Shown here one piece after another: positions 41,360 to 49,884 of a stretch of DNA of 64,000 bases. Numbering within the stretch: position 1 is the stretch's first letter; every line of letters starts with the position of its first letter. The position numbers and the translations under genes were made by a program. The notes beneath the pieces are model-generated. The model was not told the DNA's origin and did no database searches. It saw only the letters and a list, made by a program, of their open reading frames with translations. This DNA comes from Rhodococcoides kyotonense. GTDB lineage: Bacteria; Actinomycetota; Actinomycetes; Mycobacteriales; Mycobacteriaceae. The stretch lies in assembly GCF_001645385.1 (NCBI RefSeq), contig NZ_LVHI01000001.1, positions 263,276-327,275 on the forward strand, written 5' to 3'.

Positions 41360-42363
41360 CGCCCGTCCTCCTTTGTTGCCGTGGGGGAGTCGGCCACGAA
41401 TTCCGGTTCGGACAGGTCGCCGCCTGCTTCGAGCTCTTCCGCTTCGGCTTGTTCGAGTGCTTCGGCCAAACGTGCTGTGGCACCGACCGGATCACCGTTC
41501 TCGTCGAACTCGAGCGCTTGGTCGTGGTGACTGCCGAGGTAGGCGTCGACGACGGCGCCGTTGTTGGACAGTTCCTCCGGCGTCGATTCGGCGATCACGC
41601 TGCCCTGAGCCATGACGACGACCCAGTCGCTGATGTCACGGATGACGTCCATGTCGTGCTCGACGAACACGACGGTCATGCCGTCGTCGCGTAGGGACTT
41701 GATGTGACTCAACAAGCTCTGTGTCAGAGCTGGATTGACGCCCGCCATCGGCTCGTCCAACATGACCACCGCCGGGTCGGTCATCAGTGCGCGCGCCATC
41801 TCGAGCAACTTGCGCTGACCGCCCGACAGCGAGCCGGCGAGGTCGTCGGCTTTGGCGTCGAGTTTGAAGCGGCTGAGCAACTCGTACGCACGCTCGGTGA
41901 TCTCCCTCTCCTGGGCCTTCCAGGTCCAGGGCAGGAGAGTGTTCAGGATTCGCTCACCGCGCTGGCCGGTGGCCCCCAACTTCACGTTGTCGAGAACGGA
42001 CAGCTTCGACAACGCCTTGGTCAGCTGGAACGTGCGCACGACGCCCTGCCGTGCGACCTGATGCGGGTGCATGCGGCCGAGGGACTTCCCGTCCATCGAC
42101 CACGTTCCCGTGTCCGGGCGGTCGAACCCGGTGAGCAGGTTGAACAAGGTCGTCTTGCCTGCCCCGTTCGGACCGATGAGCCCGGTGATGCACCCTCGTT
42201 GGATCTCGAGATGGGCGACGTCGACGGCCTTGAGTCCGCCGAACGTGCGCGAGACACCGTCGACGACGAGCGTCGGATCCGGTTTCGGTGCGCCCGGAAC
42301 TCCGGGAACGCCCGCGAAGAGCGCGGCGCGTTGCTCCTTGCTGAGCACAGTCTTATCGGGCAT
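41356..42363 (-). CDS. livG: Branched-chain amino-acid ABC transporter ATPase (LivG type)
   Basis: A 335-residue ATP-binding subunit. Walker A GPNGAGKTTLFNLL, signature LSGGQRKLLEMARAL, Walker B VVMLDEPMAGVNP, switch His in VVFVEHDMD. It is longer than usual LivG (about 255) because of an N-terminal ~25-residue extension and a Glu-rich C-terminal tail (EALEQAEAEELEAGG), probably disordered. ATG 42363 overlaps livM by 11 nt. Confidence 0.94.
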
Positions 42364-43345
42364 CGATCTGGACCTCTCGCTTGTTGCCGAGGATACCCTG
42401 GGGTCGGAAGACCATCAGTACCGCGATCAGGATGCCCAACAACACGAAACGTGTTGCGCCGACTTGTTGTTCGGTGAGGTTCAACAGCGGATCCGGGCCT
42501 GCGATGGCTTGACGCAGTAGAGCGTCGGGAATCGACAGCAGGAACCAGAACAGCATCGCGCCGAGCACCGGGCCGAAGACCGTCGCAGCGCCGCCGAGGA
42601 TCAACGCGCCGAACGCGAAGAAGGTCTGTGCCGTCGAGTAGAAGTCGGGGTTGATGGACTTGGTCTGCAGGGCGTTGAACACGCCGCCCATGCCGCCGAT
42701 GACACCGCCGAGCACGAGGGCCTGCATCTTGTAGACGAAGACGTTCTTGCCCAGAGACCGCGCGGCGTCCTCGTCCTCGCGCACGGCTTTGAGGACGCGG
42801 CCCCACGGGCTGTGCGTCAGCAGGTACACCAGCCCGCACAGCAGCAGGACGAGCGACCATCCGACGACCATGGCCCACAGGTCGTCGCCGTAGAACTTGA
42901 CCCCGAGGAACGAGTACTGCTTACCGGAGTCGAACGGACTGAGCGAGGTGAACGGATCGGCGAAGCCGAAGATGCCGTTCGTCGACTTCGTCACGGAATC
43001 GGTTGCCGTCGAACGGAACACGAGACGCAGAATTTCCGACGCGGCGATCGTCACGATGGCCAGATAGTCGGCTCGCAGCCTGAGCGTCGGGATGCCGAGC
43101 ACGAGTGCGAGGAGTCCCGCCGCTCCGAGGCCGACGAGGATTCCCAACCACAGCGGCTGCTGATAGGTGATCGTCATGATGCCGACGCCGTATCCGCCGA
43201 GCAACGCGAATCCGATCTGACCGAAGTTCAGCAGACCGGCGTAGCCGAAGTGCAGGTTCAGTCCGATCGCGAGCAGCGCGTAGAAGATTGCCGACGGCCC
43301 GATCAGCTGTGCGAGCGAGACTTGAAGTGCTCCGAGAACATCCAT
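42353..43345 (-). CDS. livM: Branched-chain amino-acid ABC transporter permease (LivM type)
   Basis: A 330-residue membrane protein with about ten hydrophobic segments. The LivM hallmark NLHFGYAGLLNFGQIGFALLG is at residues 29-49, and the EAA-like cytoplasmic loop SPWGRVLKAVREDEDAARSLG is present. It pairs with LivH to form the channel. ATG 43345 lies 6 nt after the livH stop. Confidence 0.94.
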   Translation of the reverse strand: MDVLGALQVSLAQLIGPSAIFYALLAIGLNLHFGYAGLLNFGQIGFALLGGYGVGIMTITYQQPLWLGILVGLGAAGLLALVLGIPTLRLRADYLAIVTIAASEILRLVFRSTATDSVTKSTNGIFGFADPFTSLSPFDSGKQYSFLGVKFYGDDLWAMVVGWSLVLLLCGLVYLLTHSPWGRVLKAVREDEDAARSLGKNVFVYKMQALVLGGVIGGMGGVFNALQTKSINPDFYSTAQTFFAFGALILGGAATVFGPVLGAMLFWFLLSIPDALLRQAIAGPDPLLNLTEQQVGATRFVLLGILIAVLMVFRPQGILGNKREVQIDAR

Positions 43346-43351
43346 GTCGTA

Positions 43352-44686
43352 TCACCCGATCCTTTGCCGCGAACCGAGGATGCCCTGAGGCCTGACCACG
43401 AGGATGAGAATCAAGACGAGCAGTCCTCCGATGTACTTGAGATCGGGATTGATGATCATCGTCGACCACTGAACGAGCAGTCCGACGATCACGCAGCCGA
43501 GGAGCGCTCCGTATGCGGTTCCCAAGCCGCCGAGGGTGATTCCGGCGAACATGAGCAGCAGCAGTTTGAAGCCCATCTCCCATTGGACCCGGCCCCCGAG
43601 TTCCGACAGCCCGAACAGGACACCGCCGAGGGCGGCCAATCCACCGCCCAGACACCAGACGAAGGTGACGACACGTTCGACGTCGATACCCGACGACGCA
43701 GCGAGGTCGCGATTGTCGGCCACGGCGCGCATTGCCTTGCCGATTCGGGTGCGCTGCAACATCACTGCGACACCGACGAGGACGACGATGCTGATGACGA
43801 TGCAAGCGAGGCCCACGTTCGTGATCGCGAACGGCCCCCATTCGTTCTGCGTCTGCGCCTGATAGTCGTCGAAGGGCTCCGAACGGTCGGAGAAGAAGAT
43901 CAGAATCAGATACCGCAGCGCGATGGCGAGGCCGATGGACACCACCAACTGTGCGATCAAGCCGGTCTTACGTTTTCGTAGTGGTCTCCAGATGGCAGAG
44001 TTGGCCAGCCACCCGATCGCTATTCCGACGACGATCGCCAGAAGCGTCGCCCAGATGAGCTGAATACCCATGGACACGTTGAAGACCCAGGCTGCGACGG
44101 CGCCCAGCGTGACCAGCTCGCCGTGCGCGAAGTTGGTCAGTCCCGTCGTCCCGAAGATGAGGCTCAGGCCCACGGCGGCCAGTGCGATCACGAGGCCGAA
44201 TCGAAAGCCGTCGACCGTCGTTCGGATGAACTTCTCGTAGAACGGGACCTCGTTCGAGGTACGCGCCTCGCCGAACGAGAAGATGACGGTGTTCGCTCGG
44301 CCCGCTTGGACGTCGCGTTCGACCGAGCCCTGGACGCTGACGTCGTCGGGCAGCGTGTCTGCGACGACCTCGAACGTGTATGTGCCGGGCGACAATTCGA
44401 GTGTCCAGCGACCGCCGTCCTCCGACGTCGTGCGGCCCGCCTCGGCGCCCGACGCGTCGACCGCCCGGACGTCCACGCCGACCAGTCTCTCCCCGCCGTT
44501 GTTCAGGCTGCCGCTGACGGCGACGGCGTTCGCCGGAGGAGGAGGCGGTTCCTGCGCGAGCGCGGAACCGCCGAACGCCACCGCGAACACGGCGGCGAGA
44601 AGTGAGAGAACGAGTATTCGGGACGAATGTCGGCGGTGGCGCCGTGGTCGAGTCGATCTTCGGTTCCATCGCACACTTGGAGCCAC
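43352..44686 (-). CDS. livH: Branched-chain amino-acid ABC transporter permease (LivH type) with exported N-terminal domain
   Basis: 444 residues, about 150 longer than ordinary LivH. Residues 1-44 look like a signal peptide (basic start, then ILVLSLLAAVFAVAFGGSAL, cleavage after ALA). Residues about 55-138 form a small beta-sandwich of carboxypeptidase-regulatory type (GVDVRAVDASGAEAGRTTSE, GRWTLELSPGTYTFEV). The permease begins near residue 148, with LTNFAHGELVTLGA and the EAA-like loop RTRIGKAMRAVADNRDLA. GTG 44686 has GGAGG 6 nt upstream. A TAGAGT box on the minus strand (44755-44750) is a possible promoter for the operon. Confidence 0.92.
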   Translation of the reverse strand: MAPSVRWNRRSTRPRRHRRHSSRILVLSLLAAVFAVAFGGSALAQEPPPPPANAVAVSGSLNNGGERLVGVDVRAVDASGAEAGRTTSEDGGRWTLELSPGTYTFEVVADTLPDDVSVQGSVERDVQAGRANTVIFSFGEARTSNEVPFYEKFIRTTVDGFRFGLVIALAAVGLSLIFGTTGLTNFAHGELVTLGAVAAWVFNVSMGIQLIWATLLAIVVGIAIGWLANSAIWRPLRKRKTGLIAQLVVSIGLAIALRYLILIFFSDRSEPFDDYQAQTQNEWGPFAITNVGLACIVISIVVLVGVAVMLQRTRIGKAMRAVADNRDLAASSGIDVERVVTFVWCLGGGLAALGGVLFGLSELGGRVQWEMGFKLLLLMFAGITLGGLGTAYGALLGCVIVGLLVQWSTMIINPDLKYIGGLLVLILILVVRPQGILGSRQRIG

Positions 44687-44880
44687 GCACGTCCTCCGGA
44701 CGGTGTAAGAGCCGGCCAGTATCGGCCGACTGGAGCTTGCAATTCTCGGACTCTAACCGTCCGGACCGCCCGAAACCGGCGAGTTGAATTTCCGGCTTGT
44801 ATCTTTTGCGTTTCGAACTACTTGGCCGCACGTCGGAGGCGTGCCTCGAGATCCGTTTACGTCCTGTCGGTGCCCGTACC
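44687..44880. promoter_or_regulatory. Divergent livH-polA intergenic region
   Basis: About 200 nt. On the minus strand TAGAGT (44755-44750) is a candidate livH -10 box. Short GC-rich palindromes (GGCCAGTATCGGCC, GTCCGGAC) are nearby. No ORF with a ribosome binding site is seen. Confidence 0.4.
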
Positions 44881-44886
44881 TAGACT
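44881..44886 (+). promoter_or_regulatory. -10 box for a leaderless polA transcript
   Basis: TAGACT ends 8 nt before GTG 44895, with no ribosome binding site between. Leaderless initiation is the simplest reading. Confidence 0.5.
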
Positions 44887-44894
44887 GAGTAACC

Positions 44895-47636
44895 GTGAGC
44901 CCCGTAACCGACGCACGTGCATCCTCCGCATCCTCGACCGGTACGTCCGCAGATGGCGAGCAGCCGACGTTGCTGCTCATCGACGGGCACTCCATCGCCT
45001 TTCGGGCGTTCTTCGCGCTGCCGGTGGAGAACTTCAAGACCACCAGTGGGCAGTCCACCAACGCCGTCTACGGGTTCACGTCGATGCTGATCAACCTGTT
45101 GCGCGACGAGAAGCCGACGCACATCGCGGCGGCGTTCGACGTGTCGCGACAGACCTTTCGTGCCGAGCGGTTCCCGGACTACAAGGCAAACCGCAGCAAG
45201 ACGCCCGACGAGTTCGCCGGCCAGGTCGACATCACCAAGGACGTCCTGGGTGCGATGGGCATTCCGGTCATGGCGGAGGCGGGCTTCGAGGCCGACGACA
45301 TCATCGCCACGCTGACGACGCAGGCCGAGGCGCTCGGATACAAGGTGCTCGTCGTCACCGGCGACCGCGACTCGCTGCAGTTGGTGACCGACAACGTGAC
45401 GGTGCTGTACCCGCGCAAGGGCGTCTCGGATCTCACGCGGTTCACGCCCGCTGCCGTCACCGAGAAGTACGGGCTGACGCCGTCGCAGTACCCGGATTTC
45501 GCGGCGCTGCGCGGCGACCCGAGCGACAACCTCCCCGGCATTCCTGGCGTCGGCGAGAAGACCGCGACCAAGTGGATCGTCCAGTACGGGTCTCTCGAAG
45601 AATTGGTCACCAACGTCGACAAGGTCAAGGGCAAGGTCGGCGATGCGCTGCGTGCCAACTTGTCGAGTGTGGTGCTCAACCGGGAGCTAACCGAGATGGT
45701 GCGCGACGTCCCACTGCCGTACACGCCCGATCAGTTGGAGCTCGCGCCGTGGGATCGCGAAAAGATTCACGGCTTGTTCGACGATCTCGAGTTTCGCGTG
45801 CTGCGCGACCGCCTGTTCGACACGTTGGCGTCGGCAGAACCCGAAGCGGAGGAAGGGTTCGACGTCCGCGGCGGCGCGATCGCCCCGGGCGAGCTCGCCG
45901 AGTGGCTGACAACGCATGCGTCGTCCGGGCAGCGTCACGGGCTCTCGGTGGTCGGTCCACGTCGTCCGTTCGACAGCGACGCGTTGTCCATCGCCATTGC
46001 TGCGTCCGATGGTGAAGGCGGATTCGTGGACACCGCTTCGCTCGACGAGTCGGACGAGAAGGCGTTGGCTGCCTGGCTCGCCGACGACGGTCAGCCCAAG
46101 GCGCTGCACGAGGCGAAGTGGGCCATCCATGCGCTGCGCGGCCGCGGGTGGACGCTCGGCGGGCTCACGAGCGACACCGCGCTCGCGGCGTACCTGGTGC
46201 GTCCAGGTCAGCGCAGCTTCAACCTCGACGACCTCTGCCTGCGGTACCTCAAGCGCGAACTGCGCGCCGAGGATTCCGTCGAGGGCCAGATGTCGCTGCT
46301 CGACACCGAGGACGTCGCGGCCGCCGCCGTGGCCGAGGGCGAGATTCTGCGTGCTCAGGCAGTCCTCGATCTCGCCGCGACGCTCGACGACGAGCTGGCG
46401 AGCATCGAGTCGAGCGCGTTGTTGACCGACATGGAATTGCCTCTGCTGTCGGTGCTTGCCGACCTCGAAGCAACCGGTATCGCCGTCGACAACAATCATC
46501 TCGGTGAGCTGCAGAGCCAGTTCGCGTCTCAGGTCGCCGACGCCGCCAACTCGGCGTACGAGGTCATCGGCAAGCAGATCAACCTGGGGTCGCCGAAGCA
46601 GCTGCAGGTCGTGCTGTTCGAGGAGCTCGACATGCCGAAGACGAAGAAGACCAAGACCGGTTACACCACCGACGCCGACGCCTTGCAGGGTCTGTTCGAG
46701 AAGACCGAGCACCCGTTCCTGAAGTTCCTGCTCGACCATCGAGACGCGACTCGGATGAAGGTCACCGTCGACGGTCTACTCAAATCCGTGGCCGACGACG
46801 GCCGCATCCACACCACCTTCAACCAGACCGTCGCGGCGACCGGGCGGTTGTCCTCGACCGAGCCGAATCTGCAGAACATCCCGGTTCGTAACGACGCGGG
46901 ACGACACATTCGAGACGGCTTCGTCGTCGGCGACGGCTACGACACGCTGCTCACCGCCGACTACAGCCAGATCGAGATGCGCATCATGGCTCACCTGTCC
47001 GGCGACGAGGGGCTGATCGAGGCGTTCAACACCGGCGAGGATCTGCACAGCTTCGTCGGTGCGCGCGCATTCGGTGTACCGATCGAGGACGTCACATCGG
47101 AACTCCGTCGCCGCGTCAAGGCGATGTCGTACGGCCTTGCCTACGGGTTGAGCGCGTTCGGTCTTGCCGCGCAGCTCAAGATCTCCACCGACGAGGCCAA
47201 GGAGCAGATGGAGGCCTACTTCTCGCGCTTCGGTGGTGTGCGTGACTACCTGCGCAACGTCGTCGAGGAGTCGCGGAAGGTCGGATACACATCGACGTTG
47301 TACGGTCGGCGTCGCTACCTTCCGGATCTGACCAGCGACAACAGGCAGCGCCGCGAGGTCGCCGAGCGTGCTGCGCTGAACGCCCCCATTCAGGGCACTG
47401 CCGCCGACATCATCAAGGTCGCCATGATCGACACGCACACGGCGTTGGCGGAAGCCGGGCTGCGTTCGCGCATGCTGCTGCAGGTCCACGACGAACTCGT
47501 CCTCGAGGTCGTCGAGTCCGAACGCGAAGAGGTCGAGGCGCTGGTGCGCGACAAGATGTCGTCGGCCATCGATCTGTCGGTCCCGCTCGAGGTGTCGGTC
47601 GGCACCGGCGCCAGCTGGGACAAGGCCGCGCATTAG
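44895..47636 (+). CDS. polA: DNA polymerase I
   Basis: A 913-residue polymerase for Okazaki-fragment processing and repair. Residues about 25-315 are the 5'-3' exonuclease (LLLIDGHSIAFRAFFAL, VTGDRDSLQLV, GDPSDNLPGIPGVGEKTA). The middle third keeps the fold of the 3'-5' exonuclease but lacks its DxE metal motif, so proofreading is probably absent, as in other actinobacteria. The polymerase domain has motif A DYSQIEMR, O-helix RRRVKAMSYGLAYG (Tyr where E. coli has Phe762) and motif C QVHDELVLEV. GTG 44895 follows a TAGACT box by 8 nt. Confidence 0.97.
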   Translation: MSPVTDARASSASSTGTSADGEQPTLLLIDGHSIAFRAFFALPVENFKTTSGQSTNAVYGFTSMLINLLRDEKPTHIAAAFDVSRQTFRAERFPDYKANRSKTPDEFAGQVDITKDVLGAMGIPVMAEAGFEADDIIATLTTQAEALGYKVLVVTGDRDSLQLVTDNVTVLYPRKGVSDLTRFTPAAVTEKYGLTPSQYPDFAALRGDPSDNLPGIPGVGEKTATKWIVQYGSLEELVTNVDKVKGKVGDALRANLSSVVLNRELTEMVRDVPLPYTPDQLELAPWDREKIHGLFDDLEFRVLRDRLFDTLASAEPEAEEGFDVRGGAIAPGELAEWLTTHASSGQRHGLSVVGPRRPFDSDALSIAIAASDGEGGFVDTASLDESDEKALAAWLADDGQPKALHEAKWAIHALRGRGWTLGGLTSDTALAAYLVRPGQRSFNLDDLCLRYLKRELRAEDSVEGQMSLLDTEDVAAAAVAEGEILRAQAVLDLAATLDDELASIESSALLTDMELPLLSVLADLEATGIAVDNNHLGELQSQFASQVADAANSAYEVIGKQINLGSPKQLQVVLFEELDMPKTKKTKTGYTTDADALQGLFEKTEHPFLKFLLDHRDATRMKVTVDGLLKSVADDGRIHTTFNQTVAATGRLSSTEPNLQNIPVRNDAGRHIRDGFVVGDGYDTLLTADYSQIEMRIMAHLSGDEGLIEAFNTGEDLHSFVGARAFGVPIEDVTSELRRRVKAMSYGLAYGLSAFGLAAQLKISTDEAKEQMEAYFSRFGGVRDYLRNVVEESRKVGYTSTLYGRRRYLPDLTSDNRQRREVAERAALNAPIQGTAADIIKVAMIDTHTALAEAGLRSRMLLQVHDELVLEVVESEREEVEALVRDKMSSAIDLSVPLEVSVGTGASWDKAAH

Positions 47637-47650
47637 GAGTTCCCCAATAG

Positions 47651-47686
47651 CAAGAGGCCCGGTCGCGAGTGCGACCGGGCCTCTTG
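47651..47686. terminator. Bidirectional terminator between polA and trxA
   Basis: A perfect 16-bp stem (CAAGAGGCCCGGTCGC and its complement) with a GAGT tetraloop sits between the two convergent genes. Both strands have short T-rich flanks. Confidence 0.85.
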
Positions 47687-47700
47687 TCGTTCAGTCCTGC

Positions 47701-48078
47701 CTACTGGGTGTCGGCTCCAGCGTTCTGCTCGGCGATCTGCTTACGCACCTCGTCCATGTCGAGAGCCTTGACCTGACCGACCAGGTCCTCCAGCGCGGAT
47801 GCCGGCAGCGCACCAGGCTGCGCGAACACGAGCACACCCTCGCGGAAAGCCATGATGGTCGGAATCGACTGGATGTTCGCCGCCGCAGCCAGGCCCTGCT
47901 CGGCCTCGGTGTCCACCTTCGCGTGCACCACGTCGGGGTGCGCTTCGGAGGACTTCTCGAACGTCGGAGCGAACTGACGGCACGGTCCACACCAGGACGC
48001 CCAGAAGTCGACGAGGACCACGTCGTTACCTCCGACGATGTCGTCGAAGTTCTGCTGAGTCAAAGTCTGTGTTGCCAC
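47701..48078 (-). CDS. trxA: Thioredoxin
   Basis: A 125-residue thiol-disulfide reductant. The active site WCGPC has C30 and C33 (FWASWCGPCRQF), and the cis-Pro segment is QSIPTIMAF. The start is set at GTG 48078, which has GAAAGG 6 nt upstream; ATG 48102 would add eight residues but has no proper ribosome binding site. A C-terminal acidic extension of about 15 residues follows the fold. Confidence 0.93.
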   Translation of the reverse strand: MATQTLTQQNFDDIVGGNDVVLVDFWASWCGPCRQFAPTFEKSSEAHPDVVHAKVDTEAEQGLAAAANIQSIPTIMAFREGVLVFAQPGALPASALEDLVGQVKALDMDEVRKQIAEQNAGADTQ

Positions 48079-48139
48079 GCCTGCCCTTTCGTCGGTATCC
48101 ATGACCTTCTGCCGCCTTCAACGCGCGACGGTACCGAAA

Positions 48140-49147
48140 TCATTCCGCGGCACCGACGAGCGGAGCTGTCCGAAAGGTCCGGCGGTAGGCGTTGGGGGTC
48201 GTGCAGCGCAGGCGAACGAAGTGCTGACGAAGGACGGCGGCGTTGCCGAACCCGACGCGTTCGGCGATGACGTCCATCGACAGATCGGAGTTCTCCAGAA
48301 GCTGCTGTGCCGCGAGTACGCGTTGGTCGTTGAGCCACCGCGCAGGCGTCGTACCGGTCTCGGCTTGGAAGCGTCGTGCGAAGGTTCGGGTGGACATGTT
48401 CACGCGCGCCGACAGCTTCTGCACGGACAGTTCGGTGTCGAGGTTCTCGGTCATCCAGTCGAGCAGCGGGGCGAGTGTCTCGACCTCGACGGTCGGCAGG
48501 GGAGAGGTGACGAACTGCGCTTGCCCACCGTCCCGATGCGGCGGGACGACCATGCGTCGGGCGATACCGTTCGCGACGACGCTTCCTTGTTCCTTGCGCA
48601 CGATGTGCAGGCACAGATCGATCCCGGCCGCAGTACCGGCGCTGGTCAGGACGTTCCCGTCGTCGACGTACAGAACGTCGGGGTCCACTTCGGCGAGCGG
48701 ATAGTCCGCTGCGAGCCGTGCGGAATGCCGCCAGTGCGTCGTGCATCGTCGACCGTCGAGCAAACCGGCTTTGCCGAGCACGAACGCGCCGTTGCACAGG
48801 CTTGCGACCTTGGCTCCCCGTGCGACCGCGGCGCGCAGCTTCACGAGCAACGGCTCGACGGATTCGTCGAAGTCGCTCGAGCACATCGAACACCCGTCGT
48901 CCGAGAGGTGGGTGCCACCCGCGGGGATGATGATGAGGTCGGCGTCGTCGAGCTGTGACAGGTCGTAGGGAACGTCGATGGTGTAGCCGAAGCGCGACCT
49001 GATCGGTCGATCGACTCCGGCGATCAACGAGAAGTCGTATGTCGGCAGGCCTTCGTCGGATCGATCGAACCCGAAGACCTCGCACGCGACGCCCAACTCG
49101 AATTGTTCGATCAACGGCATGAGTGGAACGACGACTCGTTTCAGCAT
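48140..49147 (-). CDS. GlxA-family transcriptional regulator (DJ-1/PfpI + AraC HTH)
   Basis: A 335-residue regulator. The N-terminal ~180 residues are a DJ-1/PfpI amidotransferase-like domain (DLIIIPAGGTHL, GAKVASLCNGAFVLGKAGLLDG with a nucleophile-elbow Cys). The C-terminal part has two AraC helix-turn-helix motifs (LDTELSVQKLSARVNMSTRTF and MDVIAERVGFGNAAVLRQHF). ATG 49147 (MLKRVVVPLMP) is chosen over the longer frame to 49243, which lacks family character. The target is unknown; the divergent 38-residue membrane peptide is the nearest candidate. Confidence 0.9.
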   Translation of the reverse strand: MLKRVVVPLMPLIEQFELGVACEVFGFDRSDEGLPTYDFSLIAGVDRPIRSRFGYTIDVPYDLSQLDDADLIIIPAGGTHLSDDGCSMCSSDFDESVEPLLVKLRAAVARGAKVASLCNGAFVLGKAGLLDGRRCTTHWRHSARLAADYPLAEVDPDVLYVDDGNVLTSAGTAAGIDLCLHIVRKEQGSVVANGIARRMVVPPHRDGGQAQFVTSPLPTVEVETLAPLLDWMTENLDTELSVQKLSARVNMSTRTFARRFQAETGTTPARWLNDQRVLAAQQLLENSDLSMDVIAERVGFGNAAVLRQHFVRLRCTTPNAYRRTFRTAPLVGAAE

Positions 49148-49230
49148 GCCCGTCAGTATGGCAGGAAAACGCGCAACTGTGTCGTATCTGCCGCTGTTGT
49201 GAGAAAGCTGCTGGTAGCAGACTCGAGGAC

Positions 49231-49347
49231 ATGACACTCGCATTGTTGATTTTGGCAGTTCTGGCCGTCATGCACCTGGCCGTGGTCGGCGGATTCGCGC
49301 CCGATACGCACAGGCAGAAGAGTCAGTTCGGCGACTACGGGTTTTGA
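49231..49347 (+). CDS. 38-residue single-helix membrane peptide
   Basis: ATG 49231 has GAGG 5 nt upstream. The product is one hydrophobic helix (about residues 3-22, LALLILAVLAVMHLAVVGG) followed by a short polar tail. It is divergent from the GlxA-like regulator, and its 3' end overlaps the convergent RNA-ligase-like gene by 13 nt. No family recognised. The ribosome binding site and clean N-in membrane helix support a real gene. Confidence 0.5.
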   Translation: MTLALLILAVLAVMHLAVVGGFAPDTHRQKSQFGDYGF

Positions 49348-49874
49348 GCCGCGTGGCCGACGAGCCATTCGACCTTGCCGTCGCCGTCCCACCGCCGAAG
49401 CGCTGAGGTCTCGCCGACGAGAATGCCCGGTTCCGAATGCAGTAGTTCGATGGCCGACCCCAGCTCGTCGTCGGTCATTCGGCGAGCAAGCGTGACGTGG
49501 GGCGTCCAGTGTCCAGGCGCGGTGTGGGGCCTGACGCCTCGCGCGGTGCCGACCAGCGACGCGACGGCGGTGTGCGCGTCGAGCAGTTCGGCGGACGGGA
49601 TCACCAGACGGGCGAGCGTTGCGTGCCGCCCGCGGAACACGACCAGAGGCCCGAGCCGGATCGGAAACAGTGGAACGGGCAGGGTCCCGATTCGCGCATC
49701 CAGGTCCGTGAAGTCGTCGGCGACCGCGAGGGTGACGTGCGGACGATTCGACGCGCCTCGGTGCCGCGCCTGACTGGGCAGACCGGCGTCGAACAGCAGT
49801 TGCCACTCGCGCCGGACCGCGTCGTCGAGCTCGTCGTCGAGGAGGAGTTCTACCGACTGCACCATGTCAGCCAT
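49335..49874 (-). CDS. 2'-5' RNA ligase / cyclic phosphodiesterase family protein
   Basis: A 179-residue 2H-phosphoesterase superfamily protein with the two H-x-T motifs RPHVTLA (N-terminal half) and TPHVTLA (C-terminal half), which form the catalytic centre. Members act on 2'-5' RNA linkages or cyclic phosphates; the physiological substrate is not known. ATG 49874 or ATG 49865 can serve as start. It is divergent from the dehydrogenase gene, and the 5' ends nearly overlap. Confidence 0.88.
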   Translation of the reverse strand: MADMVQSVELLLDDELDDAVRREWQLLFDAGLPSQARHRGASNRPHVTLAVADDFTDLDARIGTLPVPLFPIRLGPLVVFRGRHATLARLVIPSAELLDAHTAVASLVGTARGVRPHTAPGHWTPHVTLARRMTDDELGSAIELLHSEPGILVGETSALRRWDGDGKVEWLVGHAAQNP

Positions 49875-49884
49875 GATGACTGAC

